In this document: positions 9,181 through 19,300 of the stretch, in pieces
Numbering within the stretch: the stretch's first letter is position 1
Layout of the letters: every line of letters starts with the position of its first letter
From: Paenibacillus massiliensis subsp. panacisoli DSM 21345
GTDB taxonomy: Bacteria > Bacillota > Bacilli > Paenibacillales > Paenibacillaceae
Length of the DNA: 64,000 bases
Direction of reading: 5' to 3'
NCBI RefSeq assembly: GCF_000426545.1
Contig: NZ_KE384534.1
Span: forward strand, 547,115 to 611,114
Made by a program: the position numbers and the translations under genes
Notes under the pieces: model-generated
Seen by the model: the letters and a program-made list of their open reading frames with translations, nothing else
The model's database searches: none
What the model was told of the DNA's origin: nothing

Positions 9181-10456
9181 CAAGTCTATACTGGAGTCAC
9201 TCACGGAGGCGCTACGCATGAAGAATTACACGGTTTCCGGCTCGGATGTCACCTTAGAGCAATTCGAGATTGCAGCAACGGCAGGGAAGATTGATGCAAA
9301 TATCGCGCTAGTCGATGCTGCAATCGGAGTGGCTCATAAGCGGGAGAGCATCCGTCTACTTAAACAAATTCGTGCGAGTGTCCCTGATCTGCGACTGATC
9401 GTCCTCATTCCACAAGAGGACGAGGATTGGCGAAGAACACTTGGGATGTATGGTATTTATGATGTGTATACAACCGAACACTTTGCCGTAGAGGACGTGC
9501 AGGCTTGGATTGAAACCAAGAAGACCATAGCGGATGTTCCTTCCTTTGGCGTGGAGCGTCCAACAGGTCAGCGTGAGGTGAGAGTAGAAAGCCAGTCTCA
9601 GTTCACGAAGGAATCTAGGAGCATGATGCAGTCCATTCAAGCTGCGGTACAGCGATTTACAGGGCTTAGGAGGGTTTCAAGAGTTGAAGAAGATCCACTG
9701 CAGGAGGTAGAAGAGAGCACGTCTGTATCTGAAGAGATCATACAGGAAGCACCAAGAGAAGCCACTCCTGATGTAGCTGCTGTCCCACAGATAAAGCCCG
9801 TGCCATCAGCCATACCACCTATGTCTCAGCCCTATACGGTGGCTGTAGGAGCTTTGGCGGCCCGTAGTGGTAATACGCACACGGCTATCCAAATCGCATT
9901 TGAAGCGGCGCGGCAATACAAAACCGCTTTGGTTGAATATCAGAGCCATAATCGCCCTTCTGATCTAGTCAGTTTTGCTTCTGATTTTGACGGGCTAAAG
10001 TTTGAGCGGAAAGGCATCGACTTCTTTCCCAACCGCACTGCTGAGGATGTCATGGAAGTGTATGCTATGGATTACGAAGTGATTGTACTTGATCTTGGTG
10101 TCCTGGTGGAACTGACCGAAGGGAAGCCACGATACTTACCTTCAGCTCAGGAGTTTTTACGGAGCCAAGCTCACTATGTAACAATTTCAGCAGCCCCGTG
10201 GGACTTGAATCGCTGGGCCCGTCACGTTCAAGATGTACAGATGCTTACGAAACGAGCTTCCATTATCGTCAATTACGCTGACGATGAAATGTACCGTGAG
10301 TGCAAAGAACTATTCACGTTTTGTTCTTCACCTTTACTGCTAAATGTGATGATAGCCAATCCATTTACCGATGAGGCACATCTGACAGAAGGGCATTTGA
10401 AATTCTGGATAGATGCGGAGCAGAAAGTGAAGAAAAAACGCTGGTTTATCCACTAA
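9158..10456 (+). CDS. CpaE/TadZ-like pilus localisation protein
   Basis: About 432 residues. The first 120 or so look like a response-regulator-type fold without clear phospho-acceptor conservation. A linker follows, then a MinD/ParA-like domain from about 225 whose P-loop is degenerate (AARSGNTHTA, lacking the Walker Lys). This atypical receiver plus degenerate ParA plan is that of TadZ/CpaE, which places the Tad secretion machine. I chose the TTG at 9158 because AAAGGGGGA stands just upstream; an ATG at 9137 lies before the RBS. It is the first gene of the Tad part and is followed by a terminator hairpin. Confidence 0.65.
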   Translation: MNLHLVFSKSILESLTEALRMKNYTVSGSDVTLEQFEIAATAGKIDANIALVDAAIGVAHKRESIRLLKQIRASVPDLRLIVLIPQEDEDWRRTLGMYGIYDVYTTEHFAVEDVQAWIETKKTIADVPSFGVERPTGQREVRVESQSQFTKESRSMMQSIQAAVQRFTGLRRVSRVEEDPLQEVEESTSVSEEIIQEAPREATPDVAAVPQIKPVPSAIPPMSQPYTVAVGALAARSGNTHTAIQIAFEAARQYKTALVEYQSHNRPSDLVSFASDFDGLKFERKGIDFFPNRTAEDVMEVYAMDYEVIVLDLGVLVELTEGKPRYLPSAQEFLRSQAHYVTISAAPWDLNRWARHVQDVQMLTKRASIIVNYADDEMYRECKELFTFCSSPLLLNVMIANPFTDEAHLTEGHLKFWIDAEQKVKKKRWFIH

Positions 10457-10459
10457 GCA

Positions 10460-10498
10460 AAGCCTCTGCCTGATGTAGTTCGGGTGGAGGCTTTTTTT
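10460..10498 (+). terminator. Hairpin terminator between the two CpaE-like genes
   Basis: AAGCCTC pairs with GAGGCTT, extended inward by four more pairs, and is followed by a run of T. It stands between two same-strand genes of the Tad cluster. Confidence 0.8.
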
Positions 10499-10549
10499 AT
10501 AGGTTGAGGGCCAGTGCCTTTCAAGAACCTAGGTAAGAGGAGAGATGTC

Positions 10550-11251
10550 ATGTTTTTACAACGCCATTCGAAAAAGGAGACTCGGCAACCCACACTCAAA
10601 GGCAGAATGGTGACTTTGTGGAATCCGTCTGGTGCAGACGCATTTCCACTACTTGAAAAGTTACTTACCTTTGTGAAGAAACGTGAGCAAACGGCTGTTG
10701 TGGTCGAATTCCCATGTTTGGGGATTCCGCGTATTGCGTATCAGCTTGGGGTATCCGAACTGGAATCGAAGGAGACAGTGGATCAATTTCTCATCGACTA
10801 TGATCGAGCAATGCTTCAGGGCATTCATCAGTACCTTTATTCCTTTAATGGTTTTGATGCCCTGCTAATTCAACCTAAGAGCAAGCCAGATACACCGACA
10901 TTGATTAAGCTCCAACAGCAAAAGACCCTTCAGGAAGTTCCTACGTATTTGAAATTGCATTTATCGGGCTACGACAATATTTTTGTTGTTCTTCAAGGTC
11001 AAATGATTCATCCCTTAACCTTCTTCTCGATCCGGGAAACAGATCATTTGGTGTTGGCGATGAATTCGCCCATGGAACTGATTCATGCGTATACGGCCTA
11101 TAAGACATTGAAGCAGGATTATGGGGTTGTGTCCCACATGTTCAATGTCAATGGCAGTGACCTTCGAGATTTTAAAGAAGAGAAAATGTACAGCCGAGCA
11201 GATGATGTTGTAAGCAGATGGGAGGAAGAGGCTCATGATCGGAATCATTAA
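10550..11251 (+). CDS. Second ParA/CpaE-like protein without a P-loop lysine
   Basis: About 233 residues with a Rossmann-like alternation and a position equivalent to a P-loop (WNPSGADAFPLLEKLL) that lacks the catalytic Lys. It is probably a non-hydrolysing relative of the preceding CpaE-like protein. I chose the ATG at 10550, which has GTAAGAGGAGAGATGTC upstream; the frame also offers a GTG at 10514 without a good site. Its end overlaps the TadA start by 17 bases. Likely role: partner or regulator of TadA positioning. The family call is inference from fold pattern and context. Confidence 0.5.
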   Translation: MFLQRHSKKETRQPTLKGRMVTLWNPSGADAFPLLEKLLTFVKKREQTAVVVEFPCLGIPRIAYQLGVSELESKETVDQFLIDYDRAMLQGIHQYLYSFNGFDALLIQPKSKPDTPTLIKLQQQKTLQEVPTYLKLHLSGYDNIFVVLQGQMIHPLTFFSIRETDHLVLAMNSPMELIHAYTAYKTLKQDYGVVSHMFNVNGSDLRDFKEEKMYSRADDVVSRWEEEAHDRNH

Positions 11252-12575
11252 TCCTGCTGAATATGTGCAGTACCAGCGCCCCGATTTGAAAATGCCAAGT
11301 GTGCGCAATAAGACGGATGATGAAAATATCAAGGGGCTTTTGGAGAGGACCCAACAGCACTTGATTACGCATTATAATGATGAGTTTGTAAAAGCGATCA
11401 TTGACGAGGATGCAAGGCAGCGAGTGAAATTCCACATCATGGATTACATTCGGGATCAGCGGGATTTTAAATTCAGCATGGCTATTTCAGAAGTCATTAA
11501 TTATGTTCAAACGGAGATCACAGAAATGGGTGTGTTACAGCCTGCTCTAGATGATCCGAGCATCAGTAGCATTGAAATTAATGGTCCAGCTGAAGTCATT
11601 GTAGAGAGAAATGGATTCCCGGTACATATGACTGAAATTCGGTTTCAGGATGTCGATCATATTTACCGCACCATTGACAAAATGTTAATGCCTATCGGGA
11701 AAAGTCTAACAGCGAATGAACCTGTTGTTGATGCCAACTATCGGGGGTTTCGAATCAATGTCATTATGGACGTTACTCGCGGTGGGGTCAGTACCAGGAG
11801 TCCCATTATCTCCATTCGTAAATTCCCACCAGATGTTTTTTCGGATGAGGAATGTATTGCTTACGGCAATATTTCATCATTGATATCTAAATTCTTGCAG
11901 GACGTTTTGCCATACGGAGTGAGCTGTGTAGTAGCTGGGGGAACAAACAGTGGAAAAACAACGCAATTGATTCGTTTCCCAGCCTATTATGATCGCTTGA
12001 CTCGTTTCTTCTGCATTGAGGATTCTGAGGAAATGCTGCTTAAGAATAAGACAACCTACCAGGACTATCCGAATATCGCCTCGGTTGTTGTGAAAGAGCA
12101 TGAGGATGCTCGTAAGTCCTATTTCATACCGAAGCTAGTGAAGACCAGCTTGCGACAAAACCCAGATGTCATCCTGATCGGAGAGGTTCGTGATGAACAT
12201 GCGGCGCAGCAGTCCCTCGTTGCAGCCAATACAGGGCATATCGTTCACCTGACAATACATGCGAATGGGACACAGGAAGCTGCCATTCGTTTTTTGCAGT
12301 TAACAGGTAATAATCCACTTGCAGCTTCTCAAATTGCAATGAGTTTTGATTTGATCTTGTTTCAAAAGTATGAAGCGAGTACAGGAAAAAGGGTGGTTTT
12401 TGAGATCGGAGAATTGCTTGGTTTTGAAGGAGATAAACCCGTGATTAATTCGATCTTTAGGTATGATCCTACATTAAGAGCATTTGATCATGTCGGTAGG
12501 CTCAGTAAGCTTAAAAGCAAGTTGATAGCAGAGAGTGCTCCACGCGAGGTGATATCCCGTTGGTGTGAGGAGTGA
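11235..12575 (+). CDS. tadA: TadA/CpaF-family secretion ATPase
   Basis: 446 residues of the type II/IV secretion ATPase superfamily. Visible elements: GGTNSGKTTQL (Walker A, about 234-244), FCIEDSEEM (Asp box-like), VILIGEVRDEH (Walker B, about 310), and GHIVHLTIHANG (His box). The N-terminal region (SSIEINGPAEVIVER) fits CpaF/TadA rather than VirB11. It would power Flp-pilus assembly with TadB/TadC encoded next. RBS GGGAGGAAGAGG precedes the ATG inside the previous gene. Confidence 0.9.
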   Translation: MIGIINPAEYVQYQRPDLKMPSVRNKTDDENIKGLLERTQQHLITHYNDEFVKAIIDEDARQRVKFHIMDYIRDQRDFKFSMAISEVINYVQTEITEMGVLQPALDDPSISSIEINGPAEVIVERNGFPVHMTEIRFQDVDHIYRTIDKMLMPIGKSLTANEPVVDANYRGFRINVIMDVTRGGVSTRSPIISIRKFPPDVFSDEECIAYGNISSLISKFLQDVLPYGVSCVVAGGTNSGKTTQLIRFPAYYDRLTRFFCIEDSEEMLLKNKTTYQDYPNIASVVVKEHEDARKSYFIPKLVKTSLRQNPDVILIGEVRDEHAAQQSLVAANTGHIVHLTIHANGTQEAAIRFLQLTGNNPLAASQIAMSFDLILFQKYEASTGKRVVFEIGELLGFEGDKPVINSIFRYDPTLRAFDHVGRLSKLKSKLIAESAPREVISRWCEE

Positions 12576-12580
12576 TGGCT

Positions 12581-13447
12581 ATGCCCAATTGGATGATGTA
12601 TATCTATTACTTTGGCTTGATGTTCTTCACCTTGGGATTTTTGTTTCCAAAGGCCAAGGTTGATAAGCCATTTACGCTGAGCAAGTTGCTCGGTTATGAA
12701 AAAGTACGAAAAGAAGCCGAAGATGCTGGATGGTCGCTATCGTCTAAAGAGTTTATCAGTATTATCGTGTTTTCCATCATCGTAGTTGCCCTGATAGCTA
12801 TCTTTATTGGCAACTACTTTTTTATCGCTTTGGGAATTGTCCTTTGCTTTACTCTACCTCGTGCCATTGTGCTCAAGGTGAAACGGAAGATTCGGCAAAA
12901 CGTTCTTTTTGATTTGCCTGCAAACTTGCGTTTGTTTATTTCAAAGCTGGCTGATTTTCCGAATATCCAAAAGGCTCTGGAGAACGCCTTACCCGATATG
13001 AGTGGTGTAACCAAGCCAATTTTTGAGCAAGCATCCAATCAGCTACGTGTGGGATTCCCGTTAGAGAAGGTGCTGGATGACATGATGGTAGAGCTTCGTA
13101 TACGGAAAATGGAAGACTTCATGGAAAAGTTAGTTTTAACCCAGACAGAAGGGTTCCATGCTCGATCATTGGAGAGCTTGAGAGAAACGGTAGAAGAGAT
13201 CAGCGAGGATATTCAGCAGATTCAAGAACTTGAGATTGATGCCAAGCGAAAACGAAGGGATTTGTTTCTGATTTCTATCATGGCTTGGTTAATGCCGATC
13301 CTTCTATCCTTTCTGAATACTGGGGACGAAAATGTATTTCTGAATACGTCATTTGGTCAGGTTTATATTGTTTCCTTTGCAGCAGCCACACTGTTTTCGA
13401 TATCTAAAGGCGATGATTTTCTATCGCTGAACCTTGATAAACTTTGA
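12581..13447 (+). CDS. tadB: TadB-like type II secretion F-domain protein
   Basis: About 288 residues with hydrophobic segments near the N-terminus (two pairs), a cytoplasmic T2SSF-type helical domain (LRLFISKLADFPNIQKALENA), and C-terminal transmembrane segments. This is the inner-membrane platform protein of Tad pili, paired with TadC. I prefer ATG 12581, which is 8 bases after GAGGAG; GTG 12572 and ATG 12575 are too close to it. It overlaps or abuts the TadA stop. Confidence 0.8.
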   Translation: MPNWMMYIYYFGLMFFTLGFLFPKAKVDKPFTLSKLLGYEKVRKEAEDAGWSLSSKEFISIIVFSIIVVALIAIFIGNYFFIALGIVLCFTLPRAIVLKVKRKIRQNVLFDLPANLRLFISKLADFPNIQKALENALPDMSGVTKPIFEQASNQLRVGFPLEKVLDDMMVELRIRKMEDFMEKLVLTQTEGFHARSLESLRETVEEISEDIQQIQELEIDAKRKRRDLFLISIMAWLMPILLSFLNTGDENVFLNTSFGQVYIVSFAAATLFSISKGDDFLSLNLDKL

Positions 13448-13462
13448 AAGGAGGTGATTGAA

Positions 13463-14356
13463 TTGCTCGTATCAGGAACGCTTTTGTTCGTAGCTATCAT
13501 GATCATTTCGATTCTCATATTTGCTCGGTTCCTACCGGGATTCGACCTGGAGAAACGATATGCATCTCAAGCTGCTTTGATTGTAAAAAGTAATCAGGAA
13601 TTGCGTCGTATGAGAATGGACCCGATGACGTTATTTATTGCAGAAAAGTGGATGCCGAAGCTTACGAACCTGCGTCTACCACTGCTAAGTGGTCAACTGC
13701 GGCGTATGTATAACCTGCTTGGAAAAGATAACACCTTTGAGGAAGAGCTTGCCGACAAACTGTTAAAATCCATTGTCGGGTGCCTTCCTTTTTTAGTGCT
13801 GCCATTTATCTTTAAAATCCCAGCTCTGCTTTTGGCTCTGCCTGTAGTCATCATCGTGTTTTATCTGGCGCAGCTCACAGAGATCAGAAAAGAGTACAAG
13901 AAGCGACAAGATGAAATTGTGCGTGACTTACCCCAGCTTATTAGTAAGATGATGATTACCTTGGAAACAGGGAAGTCGTTCATCACAACACTTCAACGGC
14001 TGGAAGAAACCAGTGGCCCTCGCATGAAGCGAATGTTGGTTCGATTAAACGCCAATGTGCGGATTATGAAGCTCACTGATGCTGTCGATTTATTTGCAGC
14101 CGAGACGGATATTCCCGTGATGAGGGACTTTGCTGCTGCCGTTAAAATCGGGGTGAACAATGGTTATGTTGAAGCGAAGAAGTATTTCGATAATATCAAA
14201 GGAGATTTGAAGAAGCTGCGTTTAGCGGCCTTGAAAGACATGACACGAAGCCAGCCGGAAAAAATCAAATATCTTTATTTGCTTAACGCATTCTTTGCGT
14301 TTGGCTCCGTTATTTTGTCGTTCTCAACGATTATTTCAGAAATTCAAAATATCTAA
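13463..14356 (+). CDS. tadC: TadC-like type II secretion F-domain protein
   Basis: About 297 residues: N-terminal TM, a central hydrophobic pair (about 105-135), a T2SSF domain with DLPQLISKMMITLETGKSF, and a C-terminal TM. It is the second platform protein of the pilus, probably forming a complex with TadB. TTG 13463 is chosen because AAAGGAGG ends 8 bases before it. GTG 13454 overlaps that site. Confidence 0.8.
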   Translation: MLVSGTLLFVAIMIISILIFARFLPGFDLEKRYASQAALIVKSNQELRRMRMDPMTLFIAEKWMPKLTNLRLPLLSGQLRRMYNLLGKDNTFEEELADKLLKSIVGCLPFLVLPFIFKIPALLLALPVVIIVFYLAQLTEIRKEYKKRQDEIVRDLPQLISKMMITLETGKSFITTLQRLEETSGPRMKRMLVRLNANVRIMKLTDAVDLFAAETDIPVMRDFAAAVKIGVNNGYVEAKKYFDNIKGDLKKLRLAALKDMTRSQPEKIKYLYLLNAFFAFGSVILSFSTIISEIQNI

Positions 14357-14376
14357 ATCCATTGGAGGAATTGAAA

Positions 14377-14619
14377 ATGATGACTAAGAAAATGACAGGT
14401 TTTATGTTGTGGCTGATGGTAGCGTTCGTAAGTAAAGCTCAAGGTGTTTTAAAAAGATTGAAGGCTCCTCTGCAAAACCAAGCTGGAGCAACCATTATTG
14501 AAATTTTGGGATATGCCCTTCTTGCTGTACTGGCAATTGTCTTGGTCTGGGGCCTGCTTTCTGGCTGGCTGCCTAACTTCTTCAATAAAATCACAGGCAA
14601 ACTGGACAGCATGTCTTAA
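14377..14619 (+). CDS. Flp-type prepilin (major pilin candidate)
   Basis: 80 residues. A basic N-terminal part ends in NQAGATIIEILGYALLAVLA. The Gly-Ala-(T) x4 Glu arrangement at the start of a hydrophobic helix is the class III (type IVb) prepilin cleavage signature, with Glu near +5. After the helix there is a short polar tail (NFFNKITGKLDSMS), as expected for a small Flp pilin. The ATG at 14377 is 5 bases after GGAGGAA. The leader is much longer than usual Flp leaders. Cleavage would be by the prepilin peptidase at 32343-32771. A terminator follows directly. Confidence 0.75.
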   Translation: MMTKKMTGFMLWLMVAFVSKAQGVLKRLKAPLQNQAGATIIEILGYALLAVLAIVLVWGLLSGWLPNFFNKITGKLDSMS

Positions 14620-14634
14620 GTCAAGAATGCTGGG

Positions 14635-14660
14635 ACGGGGCACAGAGTGTCCCGTTTTCT
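14635..14660 (+). terminator. Hairpin terminator after the pilin gene
   Basis: Nine pairs (ACGGGGCAC with GTGTCCCGT, one G-T) enclose an AGA loop and are followed by TTTCT. Placed after the pilin, it could allow high pilin expression relative to downstream genes. Confidence 0.7.
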
Positions 14661-14681
14661 TTATGAAGGAGATGGTATCAC

Positions 14682-15125
14682 TTGAGGAGATTTCGACGTT
14701 TGTATGAAAAATTAAAGCTTCCACTTCGAAATCAAAGAGGTGGGATCGCAGGAACCCTAAGTATTATCTTTTCGATTCTTGTGAGTTGCACGTTATTGTA
14801 CTGCTCGGTTGATTTGTATGGATACTGGAGTCAGCGCCAAAAGCTGGTGATTGGGGCCAATGAGCTGATGGAGGTCATGAAAGCCGAGAGTGGTTACAGT
14901 ATCAGCAATCGTAGGCAGTTTGACGACATGCTTATCACAATGGGTCTTGACCCATCCAAGGTGACGATCAGTGAGGCAACCCCAAAGACTGTGCAGCGTT
15001 GGGAAACTCTCACGTTAACCGTTCAGATGAACTATGAGACGATTGGGCTAAAACCACTAGGGAAAAGTTTGACCCTGCCTATTCATGTTTCAGCAGATGG
15101 TCTTGCTCGAACGTTTATTCGTTAA
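14682..15125 (+). CDS. Pseudopilin-like protein (DUF4320-like)
   Basis: 147 residues. NQRGGIAGTLSIIFSI resembles the cleavage-site and hydrophobic start of TadE-type pseudopilins, here with less conserved +5 Glu. The remainder is a periplasm-exposed beta-rich domain. The pattern (basic leader, RGG, one helix, compact domain) is like DUF4320 proteins found in Gram-positive T4SS/Tad clusters. TTG start, RBS GAAGGAGATGG. Minor pilin or tip component is the likely role. Confidence 0.5.
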   Translation: MRRFRRLYEKLKLPLRNQRGGIAGTLSIIFSILVSCTLLYCSVDLYGYWSQRQKLVIGANELMEVMKAESGYSISNRRQFDDMLITMGLDPSKVTISEATPKTVQRWETLTLTVQMNYETIGLKPLGKSLTLPIHVSADGLARTFIR

Positions 15126-15137
15126 GGGAGATACGAC

Positions 15138-15563
15138 ATGATACGAACAATGGCAATGATTATTCTGGCAGCGGTAGGACTTATCTTTATTCGAGATATT
15201 GGTGTTACCTATATGGCGTATCTTAAGATCGAAAAGGCAGTTGAACAGTCACTAGATGCAGCCATTGTAGCAGCGACAGAGGACTTGGACAGACAACGTG
15301 GTCATTTGCGTTTGGACCAGAATTCAGCTCAGCAGACCATATCCTCGAAGCTGCAAGGCAATTTGAACTTAGATCCTCATTTAAATAATACGTTCTTCCA
15401 TGGTAGCTCGCTCCAAGTGGGTATTGCGTATGCAGGTGATAAACCACGAATTGAAATGGAGTATCGAACCCATTTGGAATTGGGTGCTGGGAAAATGTTT
15501 GGTCTGGATGCCTGGCCCCTAACGGTGAAGAAGAACACACCATACTTAGCAGAATTTTTATGA
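15138..15563 (+). CDS. TadE/TadG-like single-pass protein
   Basis: 141 residues with one N-terminal hydrophobic helix (about 3-22), then IEKAVEQSLDAAIVAATEDL, which fits the helix-to-globular transition seen in TadE/TadG and CpaB-neighbour proteins. There is no clear prepilin cleavage motif. RBS GGGAGATACGAC. It overlaps the start codon region of the CpaB-like gene (ATGA), so co-translation is likely. A minor pilin-like assembly factor is inferred. Confidence 0.5.
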   Translation: MIRTMAMIILAAVGLIFIRDIGVTYMAYLKIEKAVEQSLDAAIVAATEDLDRQRGHLRLDQNSAQQTISSKLQGNLNLDPHLNNTFFHGSSLQVGIAYAGDKPRIEMEYRTHLELGAGKMFGLDAWPLTVKKNTPYLAEFL

Positions 15564-15577
15564 ACGGGAGTGAAGTG

Positions 15578-16291
15578 ATGAAACTGAAACGATGGTGGAA
15601 TAAAACAACGCGTCGCCTGCTTATATTCATCGTAGCCTTGGTTCTAGCAGGAGGAGCAGTCATCTTGCAAAATCAGATCGTGAAGCAACAAACAACAACA
15701 AAAAAGGTCCTTGTACCAGCGATGAATATCGTTCCGTTTAGTCCTGTGGTTGGAAAGCTTGTGCCAAAGGATGTCGTGCAAAGTGAGATTCCAGAGGATG
15801 CGATAACTTCTCTTGATGAACTGAAAGGCGAGGAATGGGTCACAGGTGAGATTGGGCTGCCTGCGGGATTCCCTATCTCCAAAACGATGTTGATGACTGC
15901 GAAGGATAGCAAATATGGTCAGAGTGTAGAGTTAAAGCAGGGAGAGTTTTTTGTTGGGGTTCAAACGGATCAGGTGCGAAGTGCAGGGGATTTCATTAAA
16001 CCCGGAACGTTAGCTGATGCCTACGTATATGTAGAAGGAGACAATCAGACTCCATCAAGACTGATTACTCCCGAACAAGATCCATTGCTGAAGGACTTGC
16101 TCATTCAAGATCGCCAAAACCAAAATGGCTACAATCCGCAGGATGAACAACAGAATCCGATCCCATCCATTGCGATTGTAAAAACCAGTGATACTAAGGT
16201 GGTTGCTGCACTAATTCATTATCAAGAAGAAGGTCGCGTTTACTTTGCACCCACAGGAGTAGATCGTACTCAAGTCGCTAAGATGAACTAA
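15578..16291 (+). CDS. CpaB/RcpC-like SAF-domain pilus protein
   Basis: About 237 residues: N-terminal TM (about 12-32) followed by a SAF-like domain (KVLVPAMNIVPFSPVVGKLV, then DVVQSEIPEDAI). This is the hallmark order of CpaB/RcpC, a periplasmic/exoplasmic Flp pilus assembly protein thought to bind peptidoglycan. ATG 15578 follows GGGAGTGAAGTG; an ATG at 15560 overlapping the previous stop is the alternative. The gene closes the Tad operon and has a terminator just downstream. Confidence 0.75.
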   Translation: MKLKRWWNKTTRRLLIFIVALVLAGGAVILQNQIVKQQTTTKKVLVPAMNIVPFSPVVGKLVPKDVVQSEIPEDAITSLDELKGEEWVTGEIGLPAGFPISKTMLMTAKDSKYGQSVELKQGEFFVGVQTDQVRSAGDFIKPGTLADAYVYVEGDNQTPSRLITPEQDPLLKDLLIQDRQNQNGYNPQDEQQNPIPSIAIVKTSDTKVVAALIHYQEEGRVYFAPTGVDRTQVAKMN

Positions 16292-16308
16292 TGTACAGGA
16301 TTAGACCG

Positions 16309-16338
16309 AAAGCAGGCATTCCATGTGTCTGCTTTTTT
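16309..16338 (+). terminator. Hairpin terminator ending the Tad operon
   Basis: AAAGCAG pairs with CTGCTTT, extended by four inner pairs, and is followed by a T run. It lies 25 bases before the ATG of the giant surface gene. Confidence 0.8.
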
Positions 16339-16362
16339 GCTTGTCACGAAAGGAGCGTATGA

Positions 16363-19300
16363 ATGAACAGACAGTCTCAGTTTATGAAATGGATAAGCTT
16401 ATGTGGTTCCTACAGGAAAGGATCAAAGCCAGTCTCACCTTATTTGAAGACGAGAAGACAAATGAATTTACTACTCATTACTTGTATGGTATTGCAGACA
16501 TTCGGGTTGATGATTCCTCCAGCAAAATCATATGCAGCAACTCACTTATATAATTATGAGCGGTATGAGGCAGTTTCAACACCATACGGTCCTTGGACCG
16601 ATCCGTATGCACTAGGACTAGCTGCTGATTTTAGCTACCTAGATGGTTCATATTACAGAGGTGGAGGTCTGAGTGTTACAGCGTATCCAACATACTCTTT
16701 TAACAGCTCTACTGGTACATACACACTCACAGGTTCGAAACGAGTAGCGTATGTGTCGGGTAACACAGGAGGATTTCGACCTGACGAAACCCCGTATGTA
16801 CAGCAATTTACGGTAGACAATGGTATTGAGGTGCTAGGATCTCGTGAGAGTAACGAATTATGGATTGCTACAGGGTGGGATACTGATGGTTCCAAAAAGG
16901 AGGTATACGGAAGACAGTACATTGCTAAGCCTTCTGGATACAATTATAGTCCTGGTGCCCACATAGCAACAGTACAGGCTCTAAACGGCACTTATCCAGA
17001 CCATGGAAGAGCAGTAGACGGTTATTATTATGTAAAAGGAGCGATCATCAACAGCTCTCCAAAATTTTTAGCCTGGATTATGAATACTTCGTATTTAGGT
17101 CTGAATTCTTCTCCAGCCCAATTCTATTTGAGTGCACGAGATGATGATGGTGATGATCTCACATACACAGCATCTGTTGGTTCGGTGTCCAAGATTGTAA
17201 CCGTAGATAGCGGTACAGCGTGGTATCCTTCGTTCTCTACTGCTGAGTTACAAGAAGGTGTTTGGCCTGTGACTTTTACCGTGAGTGACGGTTATGGTGG
17301 TAGTAGTACAGAGAAAGGAGGATCAATTATCGTCGATAAAACACCGCCACAACCGCCTAGCATTTTGCTTACGGGCGGAGCCGACTGGCAGCGTGGGAAT
17401 AAGACTGTCACAATTACAGACGGCTCAGATACTGGAGGCAGTGGAGTCAAGGAGACACAGTATCGTATTAATAATGGCAACTGGACTGTGTACACGGCTC
17501 CATTTACGTTGTCGGATGAAGGTCAAACCGTCTATGCAAGAACGTTGGACAAAGCAGACAACGTGAGCGCGGAGGTTTCCTCGGATTCCAAGATTGATAA
17601 GACTCCACCGACCGCTCCACTCATTCATACCAATCCTCAAGAGGATACTTTTGGAGACGTGGAAATTTCGATTACTCCGGGAACGGATACCCTAAGCGGT
17701 ATTAAGCAGACCGAATATCGGGTGGGATCATCTTCAGGCTGGCAAATCTATACGGGTCCATTTGTTATTTCTGCTGAAGGCGAGAATCAAGTCTTCGCTC
17801 GTAGTATAGATCATGCAGGAAATATCAGTGTGATTGTTAGTGGAACGTCTGTTATAGATCGTACACCACCAACCGCACCAAGTATTACCTTGTCTACCGA
17901 CAGCTACACCCAAGATGAGGTTCAATTCACCGTGTCGGGTTCTACCGATGCACGAAGTTTCCGCTATGAATACAAGATTGATCATGGAAGTTATAGTGCA
18001 GGGGAGCAGGAGACAATTGCTAAGGATGGACTGACGCTCATAACAGCTCGCGCTGTTGATGCGGCAGGCAATACCAGCACGGAAACGACAAAGACAGTAC
18101 GAATTGACAAAAAAGAACCTGTGATTCGAATTAATCCATCTCAGCGTGGCTGGTCGGCAGATCCTGTTACAGCTACGATCCAGTATGAAGATGATGGTTC
18201 TGGCGTCAATCCAGATCGTCGTTACTATAAAGTTACTTCTTCTCAAGAGGAACCTGATAGCTGGGAGTTAGCAAGCAGTAACAGCTTCCAAGTGAATATT
18301 ACGCAAGAAGGTATTTGGTACATCCATGCCAAGGTGGAGGATAACGTAGGGAACAGTACGGTAGCTAGTTCTTCAGCGATACGCTTGCAGCAATCACCTA
18401 TAGCACCAGAGCTTTCCGTGCAGTCAATCGGCCTCAATCAAGCTGTCCTTCAGTGGACCCTTCCTAACGGAAATAGCTATACAGACGGCTATGTATACAC
18501 CTTACACAATCTTACGAATGGACAGACCATGCGTGTCACGTATCCGGGAGATCAGGTTGAGGATACGTCTTTGTCCGCAGGCACGAACTATGAGTATGAG
18601 CTGAGTGTGCAAAATCATGTGGGTGAAGCCGTCAGTGAGAAGATCCATTTACTCACGCTGCCTGCTGCACCGACTAATCTGACTCTGAAACCCGTTGAGC
18701 GAGATGCGACACAGATGACAGCCAGCTTTGATCCTGTACAGTCTGCTCAGCAATATCGTATCGTGGCTTACAACATGGCCACGCAGCAAGAAGTGTACAA
18801 TCAGTCGGTGACAGACAATGTATATCAACCTGTGCTGAATTTACAAGCAGGAACGATGTACAATGTTGCTATTTCAGCTATTAATGAAACGGGTGAAGGA
18901 GCGGCAACGAATCAATCCATTCTGACATTGCCAGCCATACCAGGAGGATTTAAAAGCGTGTCCATTGGTGAAAATCATGTGGATTTAGCTTGGCACACGG
19001 TGACTAGCGCTACCTATTATGTATTGGAAAGAGAGGATACTCCAGTTTCGGAGGCGGTGTATGAAGCCTTTTTGGATACAGGATTGTCCTCGGGGACCGC
19101 ATATCATTATGGAATTTCTGCCGTGAATCCAACAGGAACTGGGGCATATAGCTATCTGGATGTTCTAACCCTTCCCGGTATGGTCAATGGTCTTCAAGTA
19201 GTCAAAGCACGCAGAAATGAGATGCTGATTGCTTGGGATCGTGTTCGGGGAGCTTCAGGGTATAAGATTATTGTGAATGGTGTACAGGAGTATCACATGG

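Noticed and set aside
16359..16553. 64-codon frame starting four bases before the SLH gene start
   Set aside because: Its start is only three bases after the GGAG, while the SLH start has normal spacing; no family resemblance, and it overlaps the long leader.
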